Shown: positions 1-8,553 of the stretch, piece after piece
Numbering within the stretch: the stretch's first letter is position 1
Layout: every line of letters starts with the position of its first letter
Assembly (NCBI RefSeq): GCF_030623445.1
Contig: NZ_CP130613.1
Span: 2,666,001-2,730,000, forward strand
Direction of reading: 5' to 3'
Source: Pseudogemmatithrix spongiicola
GTDB taxonomy: Bacteria; Gemmatimonadota; Gemmatimonadetes; Gemmatimonadales; Gemmatimonadaceae
DNA length: 64,000 nt
The notes under the pieces: model-generated
Told to the model about the DNA's origin: nothing
The model's database searches: none
What the model saw: the letters and a program-made list of their open reading frames with translations, nothing else
Made by a program: the position numbers and the translations under genes

Positions 1-977
1 GCCATGCGCTCGGCCGTGCGCATCGCGCGCTTGAAGTTCTTCTCGCTGTCGCCGATGTACTTGTCGTAGAGGTTCGCGGGGTCGAGCTTGAGCAGCGGCA
101 GTCCCCACTCGCTGGCGACCGCCTTGGCGAACAGCGACTTGCCGCAGCCGGGCACGCCGAGCAGCAGCACGCCGCGGGGGAATCCCAGGCCGAACTGCGC
201 GGCGCGCTGCGGATCGTGCACGACGGCGCGGCGCTTGGTGAGCCAGGCCTTGAGGCCGGCGAGGCCCGCGACTTCGCCCAGGGTCTCGGTGGACGGCCAG
301 TAATCGAGCAGGCCGTCCTGTTCCACGATCTGCCGCTTCGCTTCGGCCGCGCGCTTCACGTCGCCGGCGCGCAGCGCGCCGTCCTCCATGATGAGCTTGG
401 TAATCACCTTCTCGGCTTCCGTCTGCGTGAGGCCGACGAGGTTGTTCACGAGGCGTGTGCGGTCCTCGTTGGTGAGGTCCACCTTCACCGGCATGCGCGC
501 CGATTGGTCGCGGATGATGCGCTCGAGCAGCTGGCGCTGCTCGGCGAATCCCGGCACCGGCAGCTCGAGGTGCACGGCGTGCGGGCGCAGTGAGTCCGGC
601 AGCGACACGCAATGGCCGCTGATCACGACGGCGCCGCGCCGCGTGCCGAACTGGTTGACGCAATCGAGCACGTGGCTGGCGACGACGGGGTCTTGGAGAA
701 AGTCGCCGAGCCCCTTGAAGTGGAACACGCCGACGGCTTCCTGAAGGACGCGGGCGAGGGCGGCCTGCGGCTCCGCGGTCTTCTCGATGAACGGGTCGGT
801 GGGCTGGTTGCCGCGGCGGATGCCGCGCGATCGGCTCCACGAGAAGAAGCCCAGCGAGAGTTGGCTGGCAATGAGCGCGAGCAGGTCGTCGGCCCGCTCG
901 GACTCGACCGTGTCGAGCACCAGCAGGGCGTACTTGCTGCGGATCAGCAGCTCGAGTTCAGCGACCGTATCTTTCAC
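1..977 (-). CDS. AAA+ ATPase (Ycf46-like), truncated by window edge
   Basis: The reverse strand reads from a GTG at 977 leftward off the window, so the C-terminal part is missing. The first ~240 residues form the helical N-terminal region seen in Ycf46-type AAA ATPases. The AAA module then begins and its Walker A, LGVPGCGKS, lies near 132-161, followed by a segment ending in YIGDSEKNFKRAM. Walker B and the arginine finger lie outside the window. Proteins of this family are thought to remodel other proteins; the substrate is unknown. An ATG a little upstream is in another frame and soon stops, so the GTG is the likely start. The gene faces the MFS gene that starts within about 25 bases on the other strand, so the two share a very short promoter region. 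Confidence 0.8.
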   Translation of the reverse strand, partial: MKDTVAELELLIRSKYALLVLDTVESERADDLLALIASQLSLGFFSWSRSRGIRRGNQPTDPFIEKTAEPQAALARVLQEAVGVFHFKGLGDFLQDPVVASHVLDCVNQFGTRRGAVVISGHCVSLPDSLRPHAVHLELPVPGFAEQRQLLERIIRDQSARMPVKVDLTNEDRTRLVNNLVGLTQTEAEKVITKLIMEDGALRAGDVKRAAEAKRQIVEQDGLLDYWPSTETLGEVAGLAGLKAWLTKRRAVVHDPQRAAQFGLGFPRGVLLLGVPGCGKSLFAKAVASEWGLPLLKLDPANLYDKYIGDSEKNFKRAMRTAERM

Positions 978-1001
978 GCGATGCAGGCCATGGGCGGAGA
1001 C

Positions 1002-2231
1002 ATGCGCGAAGATACGCCGAGAGGTGACAGCCCGCGAGCGTGGCGGATGCTGGGCTTGCTCGCACTGGCCGAGATGCTCGGCATGGCGCTGTGGTTCGCG
1101 GCGTCGGCGGCCGCGCCACAGCTGACGGCGCGCTGGGACTTAAGTCCGGCCCAAGTCGGCGGCCTCGCCACCGCTGTGCAGTTGGGCTTCGTGCTCGGCA
1201 CCGCCCTGAGCGCCGTGTTGAACCTCGCGGACCTCGTTCCGGCGCGGCGCCTGTTTGCGGCGTCCGCGGTGCTCGGCGCGGGCGCGAACTTGCTCCTGCT
1301 CGCCCTGCCGACCTACAGTGGCGCCCTGTTGAGCCGCGTGATCACCGGCGCCTGCTTGGCCGGCGTGTATCCGCCCGCGATGAAGATGGCGGCGACCTGG
1401 TTCCGCGCACGACGCGGCATCGCCATCGCGACGATCGTCGCCGCACTGACGGTGGGCAAGGCCTCGCCGTACCTCTGGCAGTCGCTGCCCGAGCTCTCGC
1501 TCGCAACGCCGATCCTCGCGGCCTCGGCGTCGGCGGTGATGGCCGCGTTACTCGTCCTACTGTGGTGGCAGGACGGCCCGCACGCCTTTCCGTCGCGCCC
1601 GTTCTCATGGGGACTCATCGGCGACGTCGTGCGCACGCGCCGCTGGCGCCAGGCCACCGGCGGGTATCTTGGACACATGGCCGAGCTGTACTCGTACTGG
1701 ACGTGGATTCCCGCGTTCCTGGCGGCGAGCGCCGTCGCGCAGCGCGGTGACGCAAGCGCCGCGCAGTCGCCATGGATCGGTGTGCTGGCCTTCGCGACCA
1801 TTGCCGTCGGTGCGCTCGGCTGCCTCTGGGGCGGCGTGATGGGCGACCGCATCGGCAGGGCGCGCATCGCCTCGCGCGTGATGCTGGCCAGCGGAGCGAT
1901 CGCCTTCACGATCGGGCTCGCCTTCGGACGCAGTGCCTGGTTGGTGGGGGCGCTCGCTCTCGCGTGGGGATTTTTCGTCATCGCCGACTCGGCGCAGTTC
2001 TCCACGCTGGTCACCGAAGCGGTGGAGCCACACGCCGTCGGTACTGCGCTCACGTTGCAGACATCGCTCGGGTTCCTGCTCACGACGCTCACGATCCAGG
2101 TGATTCCGCCGCTGGTGGACTGGGTCGGCTGGCAAGGCGCGTTCGTCGTGCTGGGCATCGGCCCCATGCTCGGCGTATATGCGCTGCGCGGCTTGGTACG
2201 CGAGGAGCGCGTCGCGAGGGCCCCCGCATGA
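1002..2231 (+). CDS. MFS transporter
   Basis: About 409 residues with roughly twelve hydrophobic segments, beginning MREDTPRGDS and then LLALAEMLGMALWF. A loop between the two halves is followed by GDRIGRARIASR, a typical MFS basic motif. It is an inner-membrane secondary transporter; the substrate cannot be read from sequence. Three in-frame ATGs lie at 981, 990 and 1002. The last is preferred because GGAG precedes it and the mapped protein then starts just before the first membrane segment, though spacing is short. The stop overlaps the next gene's ATG (ATGA at 2228), so it is probably the first gene of an operon running to 5694. Confidence 0.85.
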   Translation: MREDTPRGDSPRAWRMLGLLALAEMLGMALWFAASAAAPQLTARWDLSPAQVGGLATAVQLGFVLGTALSAVLNLADLVPARRLFAASAVLGAGANLLLLALPTYSGALLSRVITGACLAGVYPPAMKMAATWFRARRGIAIATIVAALTVGKASPYLWQSLPELSLATPILAASASAVMAALLVLLWWQDGPHAFPSRPFSWGLIGDVVRTRRWRQATGGYLGHMAELYSYWTWIPAFLAASAVAQRGDASAAQSPWIGVLAFATIAVGALGCLWGGVMGDRIGRARIASRVMLASGAIAFTIGLAFGRSAWLVGALALAWGFFVIADSAQFSTLVTEAVEPHAVGTALTLQTSLGFLLTTLTIQVIPPLVDWVGWQGAFVVLGIGPMLGVYALRGLVREERVARAPA

Positions 2232-3043
2232 GCGTCCTCGCCGTGATGCGCGCCTTCGACGACGGGCGCGACCGCGCGGAGTTCTACCGCGGCTGGCGCA
2301 TGGGGCTCACGGCGGGGCTGTCGCACCCGATGATCTTGTCGAAGTCGCTGGCACGTGGCGGGCTCGCGGGCCGCATCCGCGAGTATCTGCTCGCCGGCAC
2401 CGAGCGCGGCGAAGGCATCGCGACGCTCGTGAAGCGCGCGCCCCATCTCTTCGAGCCCTTCGAGTCGGCGCTGCTGGCGATGGGCGAGGAGAGCGGCCAG
2501 CTCGACCAGATGCTCACGCATCTCGCCGACTTCCACACGCGGCAGTACAAGGTCATCCTGGCACTGCGTAAATGGATGTCGTATCCGATGTTCGTCTCGC
2601 TGTTCGCCGTGGTGGCGCTGCCGCTGCCACTGGTGTTCCAGAATCGCGTCGGCGCGTACTGGACGGCGACGATCTCCGGGCTCGTGCTCTGGTTCGCGGC
2701 CGGCGGCCTCGTGTTCGCGCGACTGGCGCAGCGGTACCAGCAGCGGCCGCAGTTCGTACGGGCGCGCTTCGCACGCACCCTGGCGCTCTGCATTGGCGCC
2801 GGATTGTCGCTGCCCCGCGCCTTGCTGCTCGCTGGCGATGCCTCGGGGAGTCCGGCCCTGGCCGCGCACCTGCGGCGCATCGGCGAGCGGCGCTTGGGGG
2901 CGCAGCCCGCGCTGGACTCCCTGCGCGGCGCCCCCGTTATGACGCCCGAGCTCGAGGCGGCCTTGCTGGTCGCCGAGAAGACCGGAGATTTTGCCGGCCC
3001 CGTGGGGCGTCTGGCGGACCTGTACGAGGACGGCTTCAAGTAG
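2228..3043 (+). CDS. Type II secretion F-like (GspF/PilC family) protein, short form
   Basis: 271 residues. Two T2SSF-like halves can be seen. The first is around residues 15-105 with an EESGQLDQMLTHLADFH segment, followed by membrane helices at about 115-170. The second half, about residues 178-270, contains LCIGAGLSLPRALLLAG and VAEKTGDFAG. Full GspF/PilC proteins are near 400 residues with three membrane helices, so this one is short and lacks the last helix. GspF proteins anchor the assembly ATPase of type II secretion or type IV pili. No GspE or pilin gene is nearby; instead it is translationally coupled to an MFS gene before it. It could be a specialised stand-alone homologue. The family call is fairly sure; the role is not. 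Confidence 0.72.
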   Translation: MSVLAVMRAFDDGRDRAEFYRGWRMGLTAGLSHPMILSKSLARGGLAGRIREYLLAGTERGEGIATLVKRAPHLFEPFESALLAMGEESGQLDQMLTHLADFHTRQYKVILALRKWMSYPMFVSLFAVVALPLPLVFQNRVGAYWTATISGLVLWFAAGGLVFARLAQRYQQRPQFVRARFARTLALCIGAGLSLPRALLLAGDASGSPALAAHLRRIGERRLGAQPALDSLRGAPVMTPELEAALLVAEKTGDFAGPVGRLADLYEDGFK

Positions 3044-3052
3044 ATTTCCGGC

Positions 3053-4855
3053 GTGTACCGTCCGGCATCCCCGGCGCTGGGCGCCATCGCGCTCGCGACC
3101 TTCCTGACGCTCGTCCCCATTACCCTGCTCGTCCCCGGGCTCACCGAGCTCGTGGTCGACGCGCATGGCGGGACGCGGTTCCAGGCGCATCTGTTCGTGT
3201 CCCTGAACCAGTTCGCCGGCATCATCGCCGTGCCGGTGGCGATGGCCCTGCACCGGCGCTGGCCGCACACGCGGCGCTGGGTGGTCGGGTTGCTGCTGCT
3301 CGACGCCGTGGCCTTCCTCGGCATGGGCGCGGCGAACACGCTGGGCCAGCTCTTCGCCTGGCGCGCGCTCGATGGCATTGCGCATCTGCCGGCGGTGACG
3401 TTCCTCATGATCGCGGCGAATCGCTCCGGTGGCGAGCGGCGTGGCGCCTCGCTCGGCGTCGTAGCCGGCGCCCTGATGATCGGTGTGGCGGTGGGCGCGC
3501 CGCTGGGCGGCGTGCTTGTCGACGCGAATCGCGATCTCGTGTACACCGTCGGCGCGACGCTGCTCGTGACCGCGGCAGCGGCCGGTGCCTTCGTCACGGC
3601 GAGCGCCTCGCCGTCGCGCGATCCGAATGCGCGGTATCGCTGGGACCGCCGCCGCTTGGTGAGCTGGATGCCCTTGGCCTACGGCTTCGCCGATCGCTTC
3701 CTCATCGGTGTGTTCGTCTCGACGTTCACGCTGTTCCTCACCGAGGTGCACGGCGTGGGGGCCGCGACGCGCGGCATGTTGATGTCGCTGTTCCTGCTGC
3801 CGTTCGCCGTGCTCTGCTGGCCGGCCGGCAAGCTGGCCGATCGCGTCGGGTGGTTCGGCCCGCTGGTCGTCGCGAACGTGGCCTTCGGCTTGGTCTACGC
3901 GACATACGGCGTCCTCCCGCTCTCGCTGTTGCCCGTCGCGATGATTGCCAGCGGCGTGCTCAGCGCGGGCATGTTCGCACCGAGCCTGGTGCTGGTGAGC
4001 GATTTCGCGAAGCGCGGCGCGGGCGAGGGATTGTTCGGCAGCTTCCAGGTCGCGGGCTCGTTCGGCTTCCTGACCGGGCCGTTGGTGGGCGGCATCCTCG
4101 TCGAGACGCTGCGTGCGCCGAGTGGCGCTCCCGCGTGGGCGGCCATTTTCGCCGGTGTCGGCATCCTGCTCTCGCTGGGCGGGATCATCAGCTATCGCGT
4201 GCTCGGCCCCGTCGCCAAGAGCGATCGCCTGCCCGATCCACCGGGCCGTCACGGCGGTACCGTCAACGCCCCGCTGATCTCGCCGGATGTGGACTCGCGC
4301 GGCAACGCGTTCACGCGCGCCCTCGCCGTCGGGGCGATGCGGATCTTCGGCTGGAAGTTCAGCGGCGAGCGCCTGCCCGACATCAAGAAGTTCGTGATCA
4401 TCGTCGCGCCGCACACGAGCAACTGGGACTTCTGCGTCGGCGTGATGGCCATGTACGCCATCGGCATCCGCGGCACCTTCTTGGGAAAGGACACGCTGTT
4501 CCGCTTCCCGCTCGGCATCCTCATGCGCTGGCTCGGCGGGATCCCGGTGGACCGGTTCAGCAAGCAGGACGTCGTCACGCAGACCGCCGACCTCGTCGTC
4601 GCGCGCGAGCGCGTGATCATTGCGCTGAGTCCCGAGGGCACCCGCAAGCGCACGGAGCGCTGGCGCAGCGGCTTCTGGTGGATCGCCCACAAGGCCCAGG
4701 TGCCGATCGTGCCGGTGGCGTTCGACTTCTCCAAGCGGGAGATTCGCATCTACCCGCCGTTCGAGACGACGGGCGATCCGGACCGCGACATCGTCGAGTT
4801 GCGGACGCGGTTTACGCCGGAGATGGCCTTCGACCCGAGGAAGTACGTCGCATGA
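3053..4855 (+). CDS. MFS transporter fused to PlsC-type acyltransferase
   Basis: 600 residues in one uninterrupted frame from a GTG nine bases after the previous stop. Residues ~1-390 form a twelve-helix MFS transporter. After a linker, residues ~415-600 form a glycerolphosphate-type acyltransferase. The catalytic HX4D motif is HTSNWD starting at H454, and the substrate-binding block is SPEGTR at 526-531. The acyltransferase should move an acyl group onto a glycerophosphate or lysophospholipid at the inner membrane face. A transporter in cis suggests that the transported molecule is the acyl acceptor, as in the LplT/Aas lysophospholipid repair pair of enterobacteria. That functional link is an inference; the MFS half is not clearly LplT. 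The stop overlaps the next ATG by four bases. Confidence 0.85.
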   Translation: MYRPASPALGAIALATFLTLVPITLLVPGLTELVVDAHGGTRFQAHLFVSLNQFAGIIAVPVAMALHRRWPHTRRWVVGLLLLDAVAFLGMGAANTLGQLFAWRALDGIAHLPAVTFLMIAANRSGGERRGASLGVVAGALMIGVAVGAPLGGVLVDANRDLVYTVGATLLVTAAAAGAFVTASASPSRDPNARYRWDRRRLVSWMPLAYGFADRFLIGVFVSTFTLFLTEVHGVGAATRGMLMSLFLLPFAVLCWPAGKLADRVGWFGPLVVANVAFGLVYATYGVLPLSLLPVAMIASGVLSAGMFAPSLVLVSDFAKRGAGEGLFGSFQVAGSFGFLTGPLVGGILVETLRAPSGAPAWAAIFAGVGILLSLGGIISYRVLGPVAKSDRLPDPPGRHGGTVNAPLISPDVDSRGNAFTRALAVGAMRIFGWKFSGERLPDIKKFVIIVAPHTSNWDFCVGVMAMYAIGIRGTFLGKDTLFRFPLGILMRWLGGIPVDRFSKQDVVTQTADLVVARERVIIALSPEGTRKRTERWRSGFWWIAHKAQVPIVPVAFDFSKREIRIYPPFETTGDPDRDIVELRTRFTPEMAFDPRKYVA

Positions 4856-5694
4856 GCACTCGCCGAGAGGTTCTCCGTGCGTTGGGTGCGGCCGGACTCG
4901 CGATGTCGCTGCCCCGCGCGTTGCGCGGCGCGGATGCCGCAGATCGCCTCGAGGGTGTGGGCGTGCAGCTCTACACGCTGCGCAACGAGATGCGGCGCGA
5001 TCCCGAGGGTACGCTGGCGCGCATCGCCGAACTGGGGTTCAGCGAGATCGAGTGGTGGGGCGAGTATGGCCGGACTCCTGCGCAACTGCGGGCCCTGCTC
5101 GACCGGCATAGCCTGAGAGCGCCCGCATGGCATCTCGCGCCTGAGCTGCTCGCCGCCGAGCGGCTCGACGCGACGCTGCGTACCGCCGCGACGATGGGCC
5201 ACAAGCATCTCATCGTCGCCTGGTTGCCGCCCGCCCAGCGGACGTCGGATGGCTTCAAGCGCATCGGCGAGGTGTTGAGCACCGCGGGACGTCGCTTGGC
5301 CAGCGAGGGGATCCGCACCGGATATCACAACCACGACTTTGAGTTCGCGCGCGTCGGCGACCAGACCATCTGGGATGTGCTCGTGGCCAACACCGATGCG
5401 TCCGTCGTGGATCTCGAGCTCGATTGCTACTGGGCGTTCAAGGCTGGGCATGACCCCGTCACGATGCTGCAGCGCTACCGCGACCGCATCACGCATCTGC
5501 ACATCAAGGATTCCGCCGGCGCGCCGGAACATCGGCAGGTGGATGTGGGCGCGGGCGTGATCGACTGGAAGCGCGTGCTTGAGGTCGGCACGGCAGGGCG
5601 CGTGCGGCACGTGTTCGTCGAGCACGATGAGCCCGCGGATGCGTGGGCGACGGTGGCCGCGGGGCGGCGGCACCTGCAGAGTCTCGGGTACTAG
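4852..5694 (+). CDS. Tat-exported sugar phosphate isomerase/epimerase (AP endonuclease 2-like TIM barrel)
   Basis: 280 residues. The N-terminus, MSTRREVLRALGAAGLAMSLP, is a twin-arginine-like leader, so export to the periplasm is likely. The mature part is a PF01261 TIM barrel: GVQLYTLRNEM, then ELGFSEIEWWG, YHNHDFEF, a metal-binding DLELDCYW, then HLHIKDS and the terminal VEHDEP strand. These glutamate, aspartate and histidine positions fit a divalent-metal isomerase or lyase. In related bacteria such exported proteins work with Gfo/Idh and DUF1080 proteins on 3-keto sugars. Its direct partner here is unknown. It is the last gene of the 1002-5694 operon and overlaps the preceding gene by four bases. 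Confidence 0.85.
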   Translation: MSTRREVLRALGAAGLAMSLPRALRGADAADRLEGVGVQLYTLRNEMRRDPEGTLARIAELGFSEIEWWGEYGRTPAQLRALLDRHSLRAPAWHLAPELLAAERLDATLRTAATMGHKHLIVAWLPPAQRTSDGFKRIGEVLSTAGRRLASEGIRTGYHNHDFEFARVGDQTIWDVLVANTDASVVDLELDCYWAFKAGHDPVTMLQRYRDRITHLHIKDSAGAPEHRQVDVGAGVIDWKRVLEVGTAGRVRHVFVEHDEPADAWATVAAGRRHLQSLGY

Positions 5695-5728
5695 TCCCGC
5701 CTCGACGAGATCGATGCCGCGGCAGCGG

Positions 5729-7810
5729 CTACGCCATGACCTGCTCCACCGTCGCCAGCAACGCATTGATTTCGAACGGCTTCTGCAGGAACGCATCGGG
5801 CTTCACCGTCGCATCCGCCTCGCTCGCCTCGTGGCTGTAGCCTGAGATGAGGATGCTCCGCGTCTCCGGCGAGCGCTCGCGAGCCGCGCGGATGATCGCC
5901 AGCCCACTGCCGCCGGGCAACGAGAGGTCCGTGAGCAAGAGCTGGATCGGCGGCCCCTCCGCCCGCAGGAGATCGAGCGCGGTCCCCGCGTCCTCGGCAG
6001 AGCGCACGTCGAATCCCGCCCGCTGCAGCACGAGTTGCAACGTATGCCGGAGCACGGGCTCATCGTCCACGACGAGCGCTCGCACGCCCTGCCAGCGCTG
6101 CCGGGTCGGCGACTCGCCGCGGACCGGCCGCGGGCCGCTCGCCGACTCCTCCTCGACGGTCGGCAACAGGATCCGGAACTCGGTCCCCTGCCCTTCCACC
6201 GACTCGACCTGAATCTCGCCACCGAGGGACCGGACGATGCCGTGGACACTGGCGAGGCCAAGGCCGGTACCTTCGCTGGGCTGCTTGGTGGTGAAGAATG
6301 GATCGAAGATGCGGTCGAGATGGCGCCGGGGGATGCCGACGCCGGTATCGCGCACGCTCAGCTCGACGTAGGTCTCGCCGGGATGCGCAGAGGGCCATAT
6401 GCGCCGCGTGGCGTCGTCAGCGACGACGTCGCGCACGCTGACGAACAGCGTGCCGGACTCGCGCGAGGCCATGGCCTGTGCGGCGTTGGTGCCGAGGTTA
6501 AGCAGCACCTGATGCACTTCGGCAGCGTCGACCGCGACTTTGTGCCTGGCGCCGAGCTCCGTCTGGAAGCTGATCGTCGCGGGAATCGACGCCCGGAGCA
6601 ACGGCAATGTCTCGCTGACGACGGCCGCGAGCCGCTGGGGACGCCGGCTCCGGACCTCCTGGCGGCTGAACGCCATCATCTGACGCACGATGTCGCGCGC
6701 GCGTCGGCAGGCCATCGCGATGCGCTCCAGCGCCTCCGCCTGCGGACCACTCGCGGAGAGGCGCTCGACCTCGGCGACCGCAAGGATCGAGCCGATGATG
6801 TTGTTGAAGTCGTGCGCAATGCCCCCGGAGAGCGTACCGAGCGCCTCGAGCTTCTCGCCGCGGCGCAGCCGTTCCTCGAGGCGGCGTTCGTGCGTCACGT
6901 CGCGGAGGATGGCGACGAACTCGCCGGCGGACGGGTCGCGGAGCACGAGCGGCGAGACCGTGAGCTCGCATTCGAGCGGCGTCTCACTGTCGTTCGGGAT
7001 GCGCACCGTCCCGCGCCAGGCGCCAGCCACCCGCATCGCCTCGGCCAACGAGACGCCGCTCTCCGACTCAATCTCCTCGAAGTGCAGTTGCGTGGCGCCA
7101 GCCAGCAAGCGTGCGGCGGCCGCATTCGCGTAGTCCACCCGACCATCGCGATCGCAGAGAATGATGCCTTCGAGTGCCTGCGCCACCGCGCCGGCGAGTC
7201 GGTCGCGGCTCGTCGCGGACTTGCGTTCGCGCTCGAGCGAGCGCTCCAGCCACCGCATCAGCACCGCCACGGAGATCGTGAGGGTTGCGTCGACGAAGAG
7301 GAAGTTGAGCGCGATAAGCGTGAACTTGAGGCGCGGCGCGTCCGCCAAGCGTCCCATGGGAAGGTCCGCGGCGAAGAAGTAGCCGACGAACCCGAGTGTC
7401 GCCGACACGAGCAGCAGTGCCAGGATCGACGGCCGCAATCCCATGAGCAACGCGGTGAGAATCGGCACCGCCATCAGGTAGATCTGGCTGACTAGGCCGA
7501 CCGCCAGCAGGAAGTACACACCGACGGCGTACGCGATGCCGAGGAACAGTCCGGCGCGCCAGGCAAACGAAATGCGCGGATGCAGCGTGAGGATCCAGCA
7601 CGCGATGAGCGCGGTGAGATCGACGCCGATGGTCAGCCACATCCCGTCCCGATACGCGAGCATCATGCTCGGCACGCCGCTGAGCGTCCCGAGAATCAGC
7701 GACATCGCCAGCAGCGCGAAGAGGACTCGTTCGCGCCAACTGAGCGGATCCGCCTCCTCTTCGTCGGCGGTCGGCGCGATGCGGCGCCGGAGTTGCTCGA
7801 GAACGTTCAT
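5729..7810 (-). CDS. Membrane hybrid histidine kinase (PAS-HisKA-HATPase-REC)
   Basis: 693 residues, start MNVLEQLRRR at 7810. Residues ~28-175 hold about six membrane helices of a sensory module, followed by a basic/coiled linker, a PAS domain (~215-310), HisKA with the phospho-acceptor H333 in GGIAHDFNN, and HATPase_c with an N box (NLGTNAAQAM), DTGVGIP and GTGLGLAS. A C-terminal receiver follows (~576-693) with aspartate D628 in LLTDLSLPG. The HDFNN type of H box is typical of FixL/NtrB-like hybrid kinases. The phosphate target is not encoded beside it. The longer open frame starting at 8173 would add sequence with no resemblance to the family and is not used. Confidence 0.9.
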   Translation of the reverse strand: MNVLEQLRRRIAPTADEEEADPLSWRERVLFALLAMSLILGTLSGVPSMMLAYRDGMWLTIGVDLTALIACWILTLHPRISFAWRAGLFLGIAYAVGVYFLLAVGLVSQIYLMAVPILTALLMGLRPSILALLLVSATLGFVGYFFAADLPMGRLADAPRLKFTLIALNFLFVDATLTISVAVLMRWLERSLERERKSATSRDRLAGAVAQALEGIILCDRDGRVDYANAAAARLLAGATQLHFEEIESESGVSLAEAMRVAGAWRGTVRIPNDSETPLECELTVSPLVLRDPSAGEFVAILRDVTHERRLEERLRRGEKLEALGTLSGGIAHDFNNIIGSILAVAEVERLSASGPQAEALERIAMACRRARDIVRQMMAFSRQEVRSRRPQRLAAVVSETLPLLRASIPATISFQTELGARHKVAVDAAEVHQVLLNLGTNAAQAMASRESGTLFVSVRDVVADDATRRIWPSAHPGETYVELSVRDTGVGIPRRHLDRIFDPFFTTKQPSEGTGLGLASVHGIVRSLGGEIQVESVEGQGTEFRILLPTVEEESASGPRPVRGESPTRQRWQGVRALVVDDEPVLRHTLQLVLQRAGFDVRSAEDAGTALDLLRAEGPPIQLLLTDLSLPGGSGLAIIRAARERSPETRSILISGYSHEASEADATVKPDAFLQKPFEINALLATVEQVMA

Positions 7811-7952
7811 CGCGGGGGGGGGGAAGGACCGTTCCACGGCAATATGGCAGCGAGTACGGGCATCGGCCATCGGCGCGCAGAGCTTCTCGAGGGCAGAGGC
7901 TCCTCGCAGCACACCGGCGTGACGCCAGTTGCACCCGCGAGGTAGTACGCAT

Positions 7953-8366
7953 ATGACGACGTCTTCCCGCCGCAACGCACTCGTGGTCGCAGCACTGCTC
8001 TGCGTCGCTGGCTGCAAAGAGACCACGTCGCCCGCCGAGCGGTTCGCCGTTCCGATCGACGCGATCAGTGTGCCGAACACCGCGGCACCATCGGACACCG
8101 TCGTGGTCGGTTTCCGGTACGAGGCCAGCTGTGGCGCACGGGAAGTCACGCTTCGCCTCAGAGCCGACAGCATGGTGGTCGCCGTGTTTGCCGTGTTCCC
8201 ATCTGGCGGCCTAGTGTGCCCGGCCCTCTTGGCCTATGCCCACCGCACCGTTACCCTGACGCCGCCCGAGCGCTCCCAGCCATTCACCATCGTGTTCAAG
8301 CAGCCGACGGGCGCCGACAGCGTCCGGACGATTCGCACACCGCCGGCACTCACAGGCACGCCCTGA
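7953..8366 (+). CDS. Small lipoprotein, unknown function
   Basis: 137 residues. The N-terminus carries a basic stretch, a hydrophobic core and a lipobox ending VAGC at about residue 21, so lipid anchoring is expected. The mature part resembles a single beta-sandwich: short beta strands, two cysteines near ASCGAREV and LVCPALL, and a C-terminal PTGADSVRT. No family is recognised. It lies divergent to the kinase at 5729-7810, 142 bases apart. Proteins of this size and style are common in Gemmatimonadota. The ATG overlaps a TATGAC, so a downstream start is not excluded. Confidence 0.6.
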   Translation: MTTSSRRNALVVAALLCVAGCKETTSPAERFAVPIDAISVPNTAAPSDTVVVGFRYEASCGAREVTLRLRADSMVVAVFAVFPSGGLVCPALLAYAHRTVTLTPPERSQPFTIVFKQPTGADSVRTIRTPPALTGTP

Positions 8367-8553
8367 TCATGCCTGCTGCTGCAGGCGTTCTCGCTGACGA
8401 TTGGTGAACGTCCCCCGTCGGCCGCAGTCCGGTTTTCCTCCACTTGCCGGACCGCCCCTGCCGCCCCACCATTGAGTCACGCGACGGCATCGTGGCGACG
8501 TTTGCGGGCCCCTTCCGCATTCGTCCGCCGCCCGCACCGCTGCTGGAGCCTTC

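Noticed and set aside
1313-4690. A very long open frame on the minus strand opposite the MFS, GspF-like and fusion genes
   Set aside because: Composition is dominated by Arg, His, Gln and Glu as expected for the antisense of high-GC codons, and no domain is seen, while the plus-strand genes have clear families.
7929-7957. TTGCAC-17-TATGAC as promoter of the small lipoprotein
   Set aside because: The -10 overlaps the start codon, so transcription would begin after it.
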